From: Dama dama
Lineage: Eukaryota; Chordata; Mammalia; Artiodactyla; Cervidae
Assembly (NCBI RefSeq): GCF_033118175.1
Contig: NC_083685.1
Span: 123,016,501-123,080,500, forward strand
DNA: 64,000 nucleotides
Direction: 5' to 3'
This document shows, piece by piece, positions 37,305-50,200 of the stretch. Every line of letters begins with the position of its first letter. Positions within the stretch are counted from its first letter, which is position 1. The notes under the pieces are model-generated. The model was not told where the DNA came from. It saw nothing but the letters and a program-made list of their open reading frames with translations, and did not search any database. The translations under genes were made by a program, and so were the position numbers.

Positions 37305-37615
37305 TTTTTATTTTACTTATTTATTTTTGGCTCTGCTGGGTCTTCACGGCAGTGCGGGCTCTTCTCCAGCAGTGGGAAGTGGGGGCCTCAGCGCAGTGGC
37401 CACTCTTGTGGAGCACAGGCTCTATGGCGCGCAGGCTTCGGTAGTCGTAGCCTGTGAGCTCAGTAGCTGTGGCTCCCGGGCTCCAGAGCACAGGCTCAAT
37501 AGCTGTGGCACACAGGCTTAGCTTTTCCACTGCAAGTGGGATCTTCCTGGATCAGGGATCAAACCCATGTCTCCTGCACTGGCAGGCAGATTCTTTACCA
37601 CCGAGCCACCAGGGC
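37305..37615 (-). repeat. Ruminant SINE, long form
   Basis: 'ttggctctgctgggtcttcacggcagtgcgggc' through 'tctttaccaccgagccaccagggc', reverse orientation. The same long form is at 63425-63735 and 47420-47707. Confidence 0.8.
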
Positions 37616-37737
37616 TAATCTGGTCAAAGTGTTAGTCCCGAGGATAACATCCCAGGGCTTTCTGGGATGAAGCCAGACGTCAGGTGGAGCCCAGGACTGA
37701 GCAGACATGAAAAAGTGGAGCAAAAAAAAAAAAAGGG

Positions 37738-37870
37738 ACAGGGACTTCCCTTAACCACTGGGCAGTCCAGTGGTTAAGACTGCACACTCCCAGTGCAGGG
37801 GGTGTTGTGGTTTAATCCCTGGTCTGGGGACTGAGATCCCACAGGCCGTGTGGTTTGGCAAAAAAATAAA
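37738..37870 (+). repeat. Ruminant tRNA-Glu-like SINE
   Basis: Contains the doubled head 'gggacttcccttaaccactgggcagtccagtgg', a small internal rearrangement, then the usual 'gagatcccacaggccgtgtgg' body and A-tail. Confidence 0.8.
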
Positions 37871-38219
37871 AAACAAAAAAGGAACAAAGACTGGTTTAGG
37901 GAGCTCTTTCTCTTAGTGTTGGTTGCGAGTTGTCATTTTTGCTTCACCTTCTCAGCCAGAGGGGCAGCTCTGGGCAACACCCGGCATGGACCTGGGCCAG
38001 ACCTTCCCTGGAGCCCACTCGATCCAGGCGGGGGGGCGGGCCATGGAGATTTGTACTCAGGTTCAGAGCAGCGAGAAGAATGGATTCTGGCCAGGGGCGA
38101 GTGAACAAACAGAGGCACTGCTGGGTAGAGCTGAGGCCAGCAGGAGAGGGAAGCAGTGGGGCTCTCGGAGAAGCTTCCCAGTCGGGATACATGCCGGCGG
38201 CGGCAGGGTTCAGGTGTCA

Positions 38220-41200
38220 TCAGGACTCCTGGAAGATTGTTTTCAAAATAATCTGCAGCAGGAAGGAAAAAATACAATAGCTCCGGAGTTGGAGAGGCTC
38301 TAGGGAGGATCTCTTGGGAAGGAATTTGATTAAAGAAACAGGCTGCCTTTGTGGTCACAGAAATGTAACTTAAATGAGCTCCTTTCCACCTCTCATTTGA
38401 AATGTTTCCGTGAACCAAACATATACTTCCCTCCAGCTGGCTGCCTGTTTCTCTATGAACCATGAGATAAGAATGGCTTGACATTTTTAAACAGTTGGGG
38501 AAAAGAATCAAACAAAGGATATTTTTTGTGACATGTAAAAATTACATAACATTCAAATTTCTGCATCCATAAATAGTTTTATTGGAGCATGTGTGTGCTA
38601 AGTCACTTCAGTTGTTTCTGACTCTTTGCAACCCCATGGACTGTAGCCCACCAGGCTCCTCCGTCCATGGGATTCTCCAGGCAAGAATACTGGAGAGGGT
38701 TGGCATTTCCTCCTCCAGGGGATCTTCCCAACTCAGGGATCCAACCTGGATCTCTTACATCTCCTGCATTGGCAGGCAGATTCCCTACTAGGGAAACCCA
38801 CAAGGCAGCTTTTGAGTAGCGATGGCAAGAGTTTGGTAGTTTTGTCAGAGACCATATGGCTTCCCAAATCTAAAATATTTATTAGGTTTTTTAAAAGCAG
38901 ATGTCATTTATGGCTAAGGCTGCCCAGGTGACTCAGTGTTAAAGAGTCCGCTCACCAATGCAGGCGACGCATTTTGGATCCCTGGGTTGGGAAGATCCCC
39001 TGGTCAGACTCAACTGAGCACACATGTATACACATTTATGAATGCTTGTTTTTTTCCTCAGTTAAAAAAGAAATACAAGGGACGTCCCTGGCGGTCCAGT
39101 GGCTTAGACTCCATGCTTCCAATGCAGGGAGCACGGGGTTTGATCCCTGGCTGGGGAACTAAGATTCCACATGCTACATAGCATGGCCAAATAAATAAAT
39201 TAAATTAATTAAACAAGGAGTATTCATTTAAAAAAGTAACACATGTTCACGGTAGAAAACATGGAAATGGATTTTTTTTAAAAGCACTTGCGACACCACT
39301 GGTAAATGGTTTTTTCAGATGCATATACATGCTTCTAAGGGTCTGGCTGTGTGTGCATCATAAAACTAGGGAGACGTTAGGTTAATTATTTTTTGTGTTT
39401 TTGCTCTTACTTTTGAATCAATTTAACATATCCTAAGTAATTCTCACAAACTTCAATCTATTACCTGATTATATCAGAATTTAACCTCATTAGATATTTA
39501 GGTTGTTTCCAAATTTTGAACATTAATGAAGCTGTAGAGACTATCTTTCAGTGTTTCTCTGATTATCCTGAAAACAAATTCTAAGCATCAGAATTACTGG
39601 GTCAGTAGACTCGCATCCATTTTGCCAAGCTGTACCCCAGGAACATCAAGTCGACATGTGTTTCCACCAGAAGGACCAAGGAAGCCTCCCCCACTTCACC
39701 ACATCCTCATCAACACTGGACATAATTATACTAGAACATTTCCATCGAGAGGTGGGAGAGGACTCATTTTCAGTTACATTTCTATGATCAATGTGAAGTG
39801 CAAGTGAAAGTCGGTCAGTTGTGTCCGACTTCTCTGCAACCCCATGGACTATACAGTCCATGGAATTCTCCAGACCAGAATACGGAGTGGGTAGCCTTTC
39901 CCTTCTCTGGGGGATCTTCCCAACCCAGGGATCGAACCCAGGTGTCCCACTTTGCAGGCGGATTCTTTACCAGCTGAGCCACAAGGGAAGCCCTATGATC
40001 AACAGTGCATTTTAATCTTCCACCCTGTCTACTGGCCATCTATATTTATTTTTTAATTATCACTTATTCTTTGTCCATTTTTCTATTTATTTCTGTTCTT
40101 AAAGAGAAATAAGACCTGCTCTTATTACACTTAATAAGAGGTACAAACTACTATATATAAAATAAGCTACAAGGTTATATTATACAGTGCATGGAATATA
40201 GCCAATATTTTATAACTTTCAATGGAGTATAAGCTATATAAAAATATCGAATCACTATGTTACACATACTACTGCAAATCACCTAAATTTCAGTGAAAAA
40301 AAAAAAGAACTATTTTATTGATTTGAAGGACTTCCCTGGTGGCTCAGTGGTAAAGAATCCACCTGCTAATGCAGGAGACGTGGGTTCGATCCCTGGGTAG
40401 GGAAGATCCCCTGCAGAAGAAAATGCCAGCCCACTTCAGTATTTTTGCCTGGGAAATCCCATGGACAGAGAAGCCTGGTGGGCTACAGTTTAAGGGGTTG
40501 CAAAAGAGTTGGACATGACCTGGCAACTAAACAGCAACTGATTTGAAAGTGCTCTTTGTGTGGTAGGGATATTAAGTATGTGAATTAATACTGAATGCTA
40601 TAGGGAGTTCTCTGGCAGTCCAGTGGTTAGGACTCTGGACTTTCACTTTGGAGGGCCAGGGTTCAATTGCTGGTCGGGGAACTAAGATCCCGAAGCAGCC
40701 AAACCAAACCAAAAACCTGAATGCTATAAAAGGCCTATTGTGCTGGCAGCTAATCAGGGGTTGGGGGAGGGGGAATTGGAGGAAGGTGGTGAAAGGTACA
40801 AACTTTCAGTTATAAGATAAATTATAAGATAAATAAGCACTAGGGACATGATGTACAATGTGATAAATTTAATTAACACTGCTGTATGTTATATATGAAA
40901 GTTGTTAACAGAATAAATCCTAAGAATTCTCATCACAAAGGAAAAATTTTTCTTTTCTTTTGTAACTACGAGATGGCAGATGTTCACTAAAACTATCGTG
41001 ATTCATTTCATGATGTTTGTAAGTCAAATCATTAAGCCGTACACCTCAAACTTATACAGCTCTGTATGTCAATTTTAACTCAATAAAACTGGAGGGAAAA
41101 AGTAAATATTAAAAAAAAAAAAAAAAAGCAAAGCTAATCAGGTACCCACTTGCCGAGAAAAAGAAAAGAGAAAGTTGTAACTGTATATTTTCTGTGTCCA

Positions 41201-44200
41201 TGGAAAATATTTTCCCCAATCTATCCTTTGATTTTTTGTAAATAATTTTTTAAATTGAGGTATAGGTGATTTACAATGTTTCAGTATACAGCAAAGTGAT
41301 TAAGTTATATATATATACTCTTTTTAAAGTTCTTTTCCATTATAGGTTATTACAAAATACTGAATATAGTTCCCTCTGCTATAGTACCCTCTACTATACA
41401 GTAGTAGGTCCTTGCTGTTTATTTTACATGCCTGTTAATTCCAAATTCCTAATTTATCCCCCTCCTTCCCTTTTGGTAACTGTAACTTTGCTTTCTTGTC
41501 TGTGACTTATTTTGGTCTTGTAAATAAGTTCACCTGTATTGTTTTTTAAGCTTCCACATACAAGTGAAATCATATGATATGTGTCTTTGACATCACTTAG
41601 TATAATAATCTCTAGGTCCATTTATACTGCTGCAAAAGGCATTATATCATTCTTTTTATGGCTGAGTAAAATTCTGGTGTTTGAGTGTGTTTGTATAAAA
41701 CACATCTTCTTTATCCATTCATCTATGGGTAGACACTTAGGCTATTATAAATAGTGCTGCTATGAACACTGGGGTGCATGTATCTTTTCAAATTAGAGTT
41801 TTGTCTTTTCTGGACAAAACAAAAATTCCACTCCTGGACATAAATCAGGAGTGGAATTGTTGGATTGCTGGATCATATGGTAATTCTAATTTTAGTTTTT
41901 TAAGGAACCTCCATGCGGTTCTCCACAGTGGCTGCACCAATTTACATTCCATCAACAGTGTAGAAGGGTTCCTTTTTGTCCTTAGACCTTTTTTTATTAT
42001 TATAAAAATTATTATTTAGACTTTTAAAAGAATTCACCACATTAAATTTGTACTAAACATTCATGTGGTCAAATCCATCCAACCTATCCCCATGGAGCTG
42101 GCGTTGCATCTGTGCTCACACACAAGCAGGCTAATACTTTCTCATACCCGCCTGTCCCCATGCACATCCCATTGGTGTGCCCAGGACCAGCCTCTGCAGA
42201 TCACCTGGGGCTGTTTCAGAGGGAGGTGAAGTTCAGGAAGCAAGAGTGGCCCTCAATCCTTATCATCAGGTGCCCTGGATGCCAGGATGCCAAGGAGCCA
42301 GCGAGGGGACTCTCTGTACCCTCTGTCTGCCCACCTTGCCTCACGTGTAGGGGCTATGCCAAGACGCATTCTGTCCACAGTGAAGGGATGTACGCTACCT
42401 GGGTGAGCACATAGTCCTCCTGGGTTAGATTCCAAAGGATTTCAAAGTGGTCCACATCGTGGAGCTCTGCAAAGGAGGCTTTCCACCCTCCTTGGCACAA
42501 CGTCTGTGTAAGAGAAATGAGGGAAAGGAAACATGAGGTTCGTTGGGGGAGGGCGGGTGGAGGTGGAGAAGGGATTTCGCACCTGCCTGGCATGTACCAG
42601 GTGCTCACTAAGTATTTACTGAAGAAATGACTGGTATCACAGGGTCCATTTGGGTGAAATAAACAAAGATAGTAAGTTTGAACGACCCTCAACCTCGAGC
42701 CAAGAGGGGCGCCTGGGGCACCTGATGAAACTCCCTGGACTGTCGGCGGAATTCTGGGCTGTCGTGCTGGCCGACAATCACCAGGATGCGGCAGGCTGGA
42801 TCCGCGGGCTGGGTGGGGGCTGTCTCCAGGTGCCATAGCGGGCTGTTCCTCTGAGCATCCTCCCTGGTGTGGGGGGAGGTGTGGTCAGGACAGAGGAAAG
42901 CCTCTGCTGCAGCCCTGGCCCTCCTCACTGGCTGCAGGCCAGCTGAGGGGGATGAGGGGACAAGTGACTTACAGGGTCGGGAGGAGGGGGGCATTCTCAG
43001 AGGTGTGCATGATGGGCTCCAGGTCGTAGACCCCGCTCAGCAGGAAGAAGCCTGTGAAGGTAAAGAACAGTCACTGAGCCAGGCTGCAGGTGGGGCCAAT
43101 GCCCCACCCAGACTGGGCCTCTTGTAAGCACCGGATGGGGCAATATGGGGCCAACCTGCCTCCAGGGCCAGAGGGGCAAGACAAGGGAAAGGGCAGAGAA
43201 GCAGCAAAGCAGGCCCTGCTCCCTGGGCCCAAAGCCCCCAGGTTAAGCAGCTCACAGCTGTTGAGATTTCAAGCAACTGGTATAGACCCTTAGGCCCATC
43301 AGGGTAGGGTGAAGGCTGCCTAGTCAGACTCACTCCCCGTGGAAACCTTTGAGGTTGGGCGTGACTCCATGCTTGATCCAGTTGGCCAGGAGCATCATGG
43401 CAGCGAGCTGGGCCCCAGCAGAGTGTCCACACAGGTAGATTCCCCTTCAGTGGGTCAGAGCGGAGAGCAGAGTTTGCCTTCAGTGTAACCAAAACAACAG
43501 GCCAGTATCGAGGGGTCCCCATTTGCCTTCTGCTCCAAAGCCAGAGGGAATGGCAGGGCTGCATCCAAGGAGATGAATCCACTGTCCTCCCACCCAGTCT
43601 GACAAAAGGAAAATTTGCAGTGATACCCACTGGTTGCCTGGATACCGCTTCTGGACAAACACGATGCTCTGGGTCACCTGGTCTACCATCTGGTCCAGGG
43701 TGCCTGTGCAGAGGACAGGAGCTGAGTCAGGCTCCATCAGGGGCTCTCTCCCCTCCAAATCCCAATGGCCCTTGTACCTGCAAGACCACCCTCGTTACCT
43801 TTGGGAGCAATGTCATAAGCCACCATCACCACGGCCACTCCCTGTGCTGTCAGTGGGCTGACCATGAAGGCTGACGTGTCTTTACTGCAGAAGGAGACAA
43901 ATACTTAACAACTGGAGGCCACTTGGCCACTAGACTGCTTCGGCGTCTGGTCCACCCAGCGCCCTGGCCCTCTCTGACCCAGTGCGGTAAGGGAAGAAGT
44001 GAGCTCTGTCCTTACCACATCACATGTGGCGCCCTAGAGACTGCATGTAACCTCTAAGCCCAGTTTCTTCCTCTGTAAAATAGAGATAATTATGTTCTTT
44101 CTCTTAGGATGCTGTTTTTGAGAACTGAAGGAGATCAGACATGCAGGGAGCTTCACAAGGCAAAGGGTAAAAATGCAATAAATGGAGCGTTAAAATGCTA

Positions 44201-47200
44201 TGGTCGAAGGGCAGTAGATCCTATAACCAGCAACTCCTTAGTAAGATCCTAGGGAACAACAGTGTCCGTGAAGGTCCCAAATACCTCTCTGCTTATCTTA
44301 GGGTACCCACTGGGGCCAATCCCAGTTTGCCTGGGACCCCCTCTTTTTTTACCGCTAAAGGCCCCAAGCCCTGGGAAACCACTCAGTTCCGAGCAAAATG
44401 GGATGGTTAGTCACTGTGGTTTTCCATGATTGGAGAGTAGACTGAACTTGCTTTTCACTGAATATAGTGGGTTCAACAGTGTCCTTCCTCAAAAGACATG
44501 TCCAAATCCTAAACCCTGGTACCTGTAAATGTGACCTTATTTGCAATAGGGTCTATGCAGATATGGGCTTCCCAGGTGGTTCAGTGAGTAAAGACTCCAC
44601 CTGCAATGCAGGAGACTCAGGAGATGGGGGTTCAATTCCTGGGTCAGGAAGATCCCCTGGGGAAGGGCATGGCATCCCACTCCAGTATTCTTGCCTGGAG
44701 AACCCCATGGACAGAGGAGCCTGGCGGGCTACAGTCCATAGGGTCGCAAAGAATCAGATACGACTGCAGTGACTGAGCACACACACTATGCAGACATAAT
44801 TCAGACTCTTGAGATGGGATCATCCTGGATTTAGGATGAGCCCAAACCCAATAACCGGTGATGTTGTAACAGAAATGAGAGGAAGGATGCAGACATACAA
44901 AGATCACGTGAAGATGAAAACTGAGTTTAAAGTGATGCAGCCACAAGGTGAGAAAAGCACAGAGTCCCCAGAAGCTGGAGCCTTCAGAGGGAGCGCGGCC
45001 CTGCCCACACCTTGATTTCAGACTTCTGGCCTCCAGAACTGTGAGAGAAGACATTTCTGTTGTAGGAAGCCCCCACGTTTGTAGTAAGTTGTTGCAGCGG
45101 TCTCAGGAAAGGAAGAGGCCAGGCAAAGATGACTCTCCCCTTTTCTCCATTCATCCACATTCCCTGACTCACCTTCCGCTCTGCCAGTATCCTCCATGAA
45201 AAAACACCAGGAAAGGCATGGCTGTAGGACAAAACAAAGGGCGTGTGGGCCGAGGCAGGCTCCCAGAAGAGATCCGAGGGCAACCACCAGCCCCCATTTA
45301 CCTTCAGATACTGCCTCGGGAAGGTAGATGTCCAATTTCTCTCCTTCGCCCTCTCCGTAGGGGACATCAAGCAGGCTCCTCCCGGTGGCACGGGCCCTCT
45401 TGGTGACTGTCTCCAGAAATGGACAAGTCACTGTCAGTACAACTTCAGGCAGCACCACTTTCTATTATTATTTTGCTGAAAGCCCTTTAGGGTCAACCAG
45501 CTAGCTTCAGTGGTCAGTGCTTCCCCAAGTTCACATGGTAATTGGGCCCGGGGTCTGAAGCATTCTCCCAGATGCATAGTTAAAAAGACATCAGATTGGC
45601 CCATCTGAGTGGAGGCAGTACTATCTCTGCTGTCTGTCTCTGGTGAGCTGGCACTTGACCGGCACCATTTCTATCTCTACTGTATTACCTGTTTATCATG
45701 TGTGCTACCCTTGGCTACTTGCTCCAGAAGTATAAATTTTTCCAAGTATTTGAAAAAATAATCTTCTAGAAACTAAGATATAAAATCACTGGAAACAAAT
45801 AGATTATAAAACACTATGAATATATAATTGAGTGCCATGATGGCAGAGGTCAGAGTGATGTGAAAACTGGCTTAGGACTGGGCTTAAGAGAAAGGAGGAA
45901 AGGGACGGTAAATAAATTAAGTATCAAAGGCGAAGGCATAGAGGTGGGAGTGAAACAGAGCAGGACCCTATGGTCCTTGTCCCCCTGACATCTGCCTGCC
46001 TTTTGTCTGTGGAACATTAGCCAAAGAATAAGTTTAATCAGAGAAGTGAGAAAATGCAGAAACAAAGGAAAACAGTCAAAGGAGACCAAATAATAATAAT
46101 AATGTCATAAAACATAGACAAGGACTTTTAGTTCCTTCTCAAGGGCTATCGATTATATTCTGAGCCATATCCTGTGAGCTGTCTTATAGATAAGCCCCCA
46201 CCACATGGAAAAAGTTAACTACAGGATGACTAGACTATAGCCACGATGCAATCTGCCACAATTCTGAGAAATGGCCTCAGAGAAATGGAAACAAACCGAC
46301 TGTGGAACTGAAGATTAACTATACCTAAAACAATCCAGATGATGCTGGTCAGACCACTGGTGACCAGTTTCAAGATGACTGTCAGAGCTGACTGTGTTGC
46401 TTCTGCCTGTAGCTCCCTCCCTCTGTCTATAAAAGCTCAGGGGGCAAGTCAGCATTTGAACAGGTGTCTGCCTCGCCCTCGCCTGCTGAGTTGCTGGCAT
46501 TCAAAATAAAGCAAATTTTCACTTCCACCAATCTGACCTCTTTATTGGCTTTTGAGAGGCAAGCAGCCAGCTGGACCCCACTTTCAGGAAGAGGAAGGGA
46601 CTCTCTACGTTCACGGACTTTCAATGTCCCCCAAAGGCCCCACTTCCATCACTGAAACGCAGGCAGCTCAGCTCCCACCACCACTGGGCACTGGGGAGTG
46701 TAAACTGGTAAGTTCTTCCTGTGAGGCAACTTGGAAATATGTAGCAAAGCCCAAGAAAATCATATTCCTTGGTGCATAAGACCTTGTCCATCCGTTATTA
46801 TAAGGAAATAATCAGAAGTATTTTTAAAGACTTGGTTTAAAGATGCTCACACTAATGCAAAACATTTTAGACACAGCCCAAGGGACCTACAACAGAAAAC
46901 TGACCAAATACATTATGGTATATCCCCTTTCTCTCCTTTATTTTTGACCTCAGCATTCATCCATCCTTCATATGTATTTTTATTTACTGTCACCCTCACT
47001 AGACCATAAGCTCTGCGAAAACAAGGGCTTTGCTTTGCCCATCTCTGTACAACAGAACCTGGTACATCAAAACCACTTAAAAGAAAATTGTGTGGGGAAT
47101 TCCCCAGCAGTCCAATGGTTAGGACTCCATGGTTTCACTGCCGACAGCTCGAGTTCAAACCCTAGTCTGGAACTAAGATCCCACAAGATATGCAATGAAT

Positions 47201-50200
47201 AAATATTTCAATATACAGTGTTGGGTCAATTGAATGGGAAAAAAAGTTTTTTGATCCTTATCTCAGACCACATCAGATCAGTTCCAGATGGACTACAGCT
47301 TTAAATATGAGAGCAAAGACAATAAAGGTTTTATTTTTGTTATTTTTTAGTGATATGTTTTTTAATATTTATTTTTATTTATTTATTTGGCATTGCATTT
47401 ATGATAACAATTTGAAATGTATTTTTTAAAATATTTTTTATTTTATTTTTGGCTGTGCTGGTCTTCACTGCTGCACACAGGCTTTCTCTAGATGCGGCAG
47501 GGATCTCTAGATCCTTCACTGTGGTGCATGGGCCCTTGCCATGGGCTTCTCTTGCTGCAGACCACAGGCTTTAGGCGCAAGGGCTTCAGCAGTCTCAGTG
47601 TGTGGCCTCAGTAGTTCTGGCCCTTGGGCTTAGTTGCTTCATGGCATAAGGGATGTTCCAGGACCAGGGATCGAACCAGTGTCCCCTGCATTGCAAGGCG
47701 GATTCTTTTTTGTTTGTTTGCTTTGACACCAAAGTAGGATTTATTGGTGGACATGAGTAAAGAAGAGACAGTGCCAAGCCTCTCATGGGTGCAGGGCCCA
47801 CCATTTGTCCAAGGGAACACTATTAGGGATGTCTTTGACCCCACAGCCATCTGGCATGAACTGTTACTCTGCTTCCATGTTTTCAAATTTATCTGAATTA
47901 AACTTGGCAAATTCCCACTTCTGGTGGCCAGGGAACTTGAACTTGGCCCTGCGCAGGGCCTCAGTCAATGCTCCTTGTTCTGCAGCTTGGAGAGGTTGGA
48001 CACATCTTGTTGATGCAGATGACACTGGAAGGGGTGAAGCCCCACTCGGATGTGAAAACCATCTTTGCCACTGTTTTTCACCATGGACTTGTTGGCACAA
48101 ACATGGGCCGCCTCCAGGGCTTTGGAGGAGAGTTGCTCACACTCGTCTGACACCGTGTGGCCACACAGTGGGAACCCATCCGCTTTTGCTTTCTTCTGCT
48201 CCAGGCCAAAGATGCAGATCTTAGCATCAGGGACACCTTGGCAGAAGTCAGACTTTGGGTTCAGTTTGTTCTGACAATACAGGTAACACCGTGGGGCAGC
48301 AACCCATGGTGAGACTAGGATCTTAAAGGGGTGCCGAAGGGAAAGAGCGAGGCAGATTCTTAATCACTGAACCACCAGGGAAGCCCTAACTTGAAATGTC
48401 TTTTAAGAATGCCATCATATTTTGTAAACTGTGTTGAAAAGTTGACGGGCCTGTGAAAGCCATGAGCTATCTGAGCATTAAGTGAGATGCCATTACTTTT
48501 TCTTTTGAAGAAACAATCCGCTTATAAAAATATGCAGCAGCCATTTCCATGAAATACCGGACAAGGTGACTGTCATTATTAATATGGATATGAAATCTCT
48601 CTCCCCTAAATCCAAATGGCAGCATATGAAATGTATTTCTGTCTGTTTCACTTAATATTTCTTGGGAGAGCTTTCCTAATCAGTACATAGACAGCTTCCT
48701 CATTCTTTTCTTTTTCAATAAATAGGTAATTTGCTATTCCGTCCTATGGCTGCACCTTAATTTATTTAACCGGTCGTGCCAGTTTTTAGGCCAAAGCAAA
48801 CCTCACCAGATCATCAGGTAAGTCTCTTGGCTCCCTCTCTGCTTATCCCGAATCCTGAATTTTCTCCCTGCCCCCACGGAGACCACCCTGGATCCCTCTC
48901 TCCTCTCCCCCACTCTCACCAGGGCTCCCTGAAGCCCCGCAGGTGTGGGCCAGGTGTAACTTGCATCGCATCCTGTTGATCTGAGGTTGATCTGAGGTTC
49001 CTGTCAGTTGCTGGGGCTGCCCTAATGAAATGCCATACATGCCCCCAAGGGCTTCGACGACAAGACATTTATTTCTCGAAGTTCTGGACCCTAGAAGGGA
49101 GGATCAAGGTGCCGGCAGGGGAGGTGTCTGGCTAGGGTCCTCCCCGGAATGGCAGAGGGCCTTCTGGCTGGGGACTCCCGTGGCCTCTTTGGGTTTGGGA
49201 GCAGCTCTCCCTCTCTCTAGGGAGACGAACCCTCTGTGTCTGTTCAAACAATCCTACTGGATCGGGACTCCACCCTTCTGACCTCATTTAACTTTTTCCT
49301 TCCTTAGAGGTCCCCCTCTCTAAACACAGCCCCAAGTAAAAAAAAAAAAAAAATGAATTAGCTCCTGACTCCTTCTGACGACTATTTGATAGTAGACCTA
49401 CCCCCCTTTGATAGATAGGAATATGGAACAGAGAGATCAGCTAGTAAATAGTAAAAAAAAATAAATAAATAAACACAGCCCCACTAGGAGCTAGGACTTC
49501 AACATGTGAGTTTTTTAATAATAATAATTATTATTTTAAAAATATTTATTTATTTACTTGGCTGCATCAGGTCTCAGTTGCAGCACTTAGGCTTAGTTGC
49601 TCCTTGGCACATGGGACCTTAGTTCTCCGACCAGGCAGCGAACCTGCGTTGCCTGCGTGGGAAGGCAGATTCTCAAACATTTGACCACCAGGGAAGTCCC
49701 AAGTAATTATTCTAATGGAAGACAGTCTTTTCTCCTTTTCTTTTTTTGGCTGTGCTGTGCGGCGTATCTTAGTTCCCCAACCAGGAGTCGAACCCATGCC
49801 CCTTCAGTGGAAGCTTGGAGTCTTAACCACTGGACCTCCAGGGAAGTCCCTTCAGCACATGAATTCTTCATCCATGACAGCCCCACACTCCCTCCCAAAG
49901 GCCCCAGAGCTCCCCTGGTCACCTTCCCTGAGAGGTCTGCCAAGCACCCTCCCTCCATGTGTGAAGGTGTTTGTTCTGGACAAGCTCCTCATACCGCAGG
50001 CTCAGCAAAGGGGAGCAATTTAATTAAAACAAGAGTTCTGGAAGTACACGTGGACCCACGAGATTTATGTTGTGCCAAAATGAAGAAAAAGATAATGAAA
50101 CGTATGCTCTAAGTTGAAGAGCAATTAAAACCAAGCAGCTGTCAAGATTTGTTGTCACGCATAAAAAAAAGTCTCCCTCTGATATTAAAAAACCCAACTG

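Noticed and set aside
42354..42503. AFMID ending 13 codons after exon 10 by intron read-through
   Set aside because: A matching terminal exon with the conserved peptide exists at 38220-38252, and exon 10 ends in a good donor (CAG|gtagcg). It could still be a minor isoform.
47805..48224. 139-codon + strand frame
   Set aside because: It is antisense to the RPL10 retrocopy.
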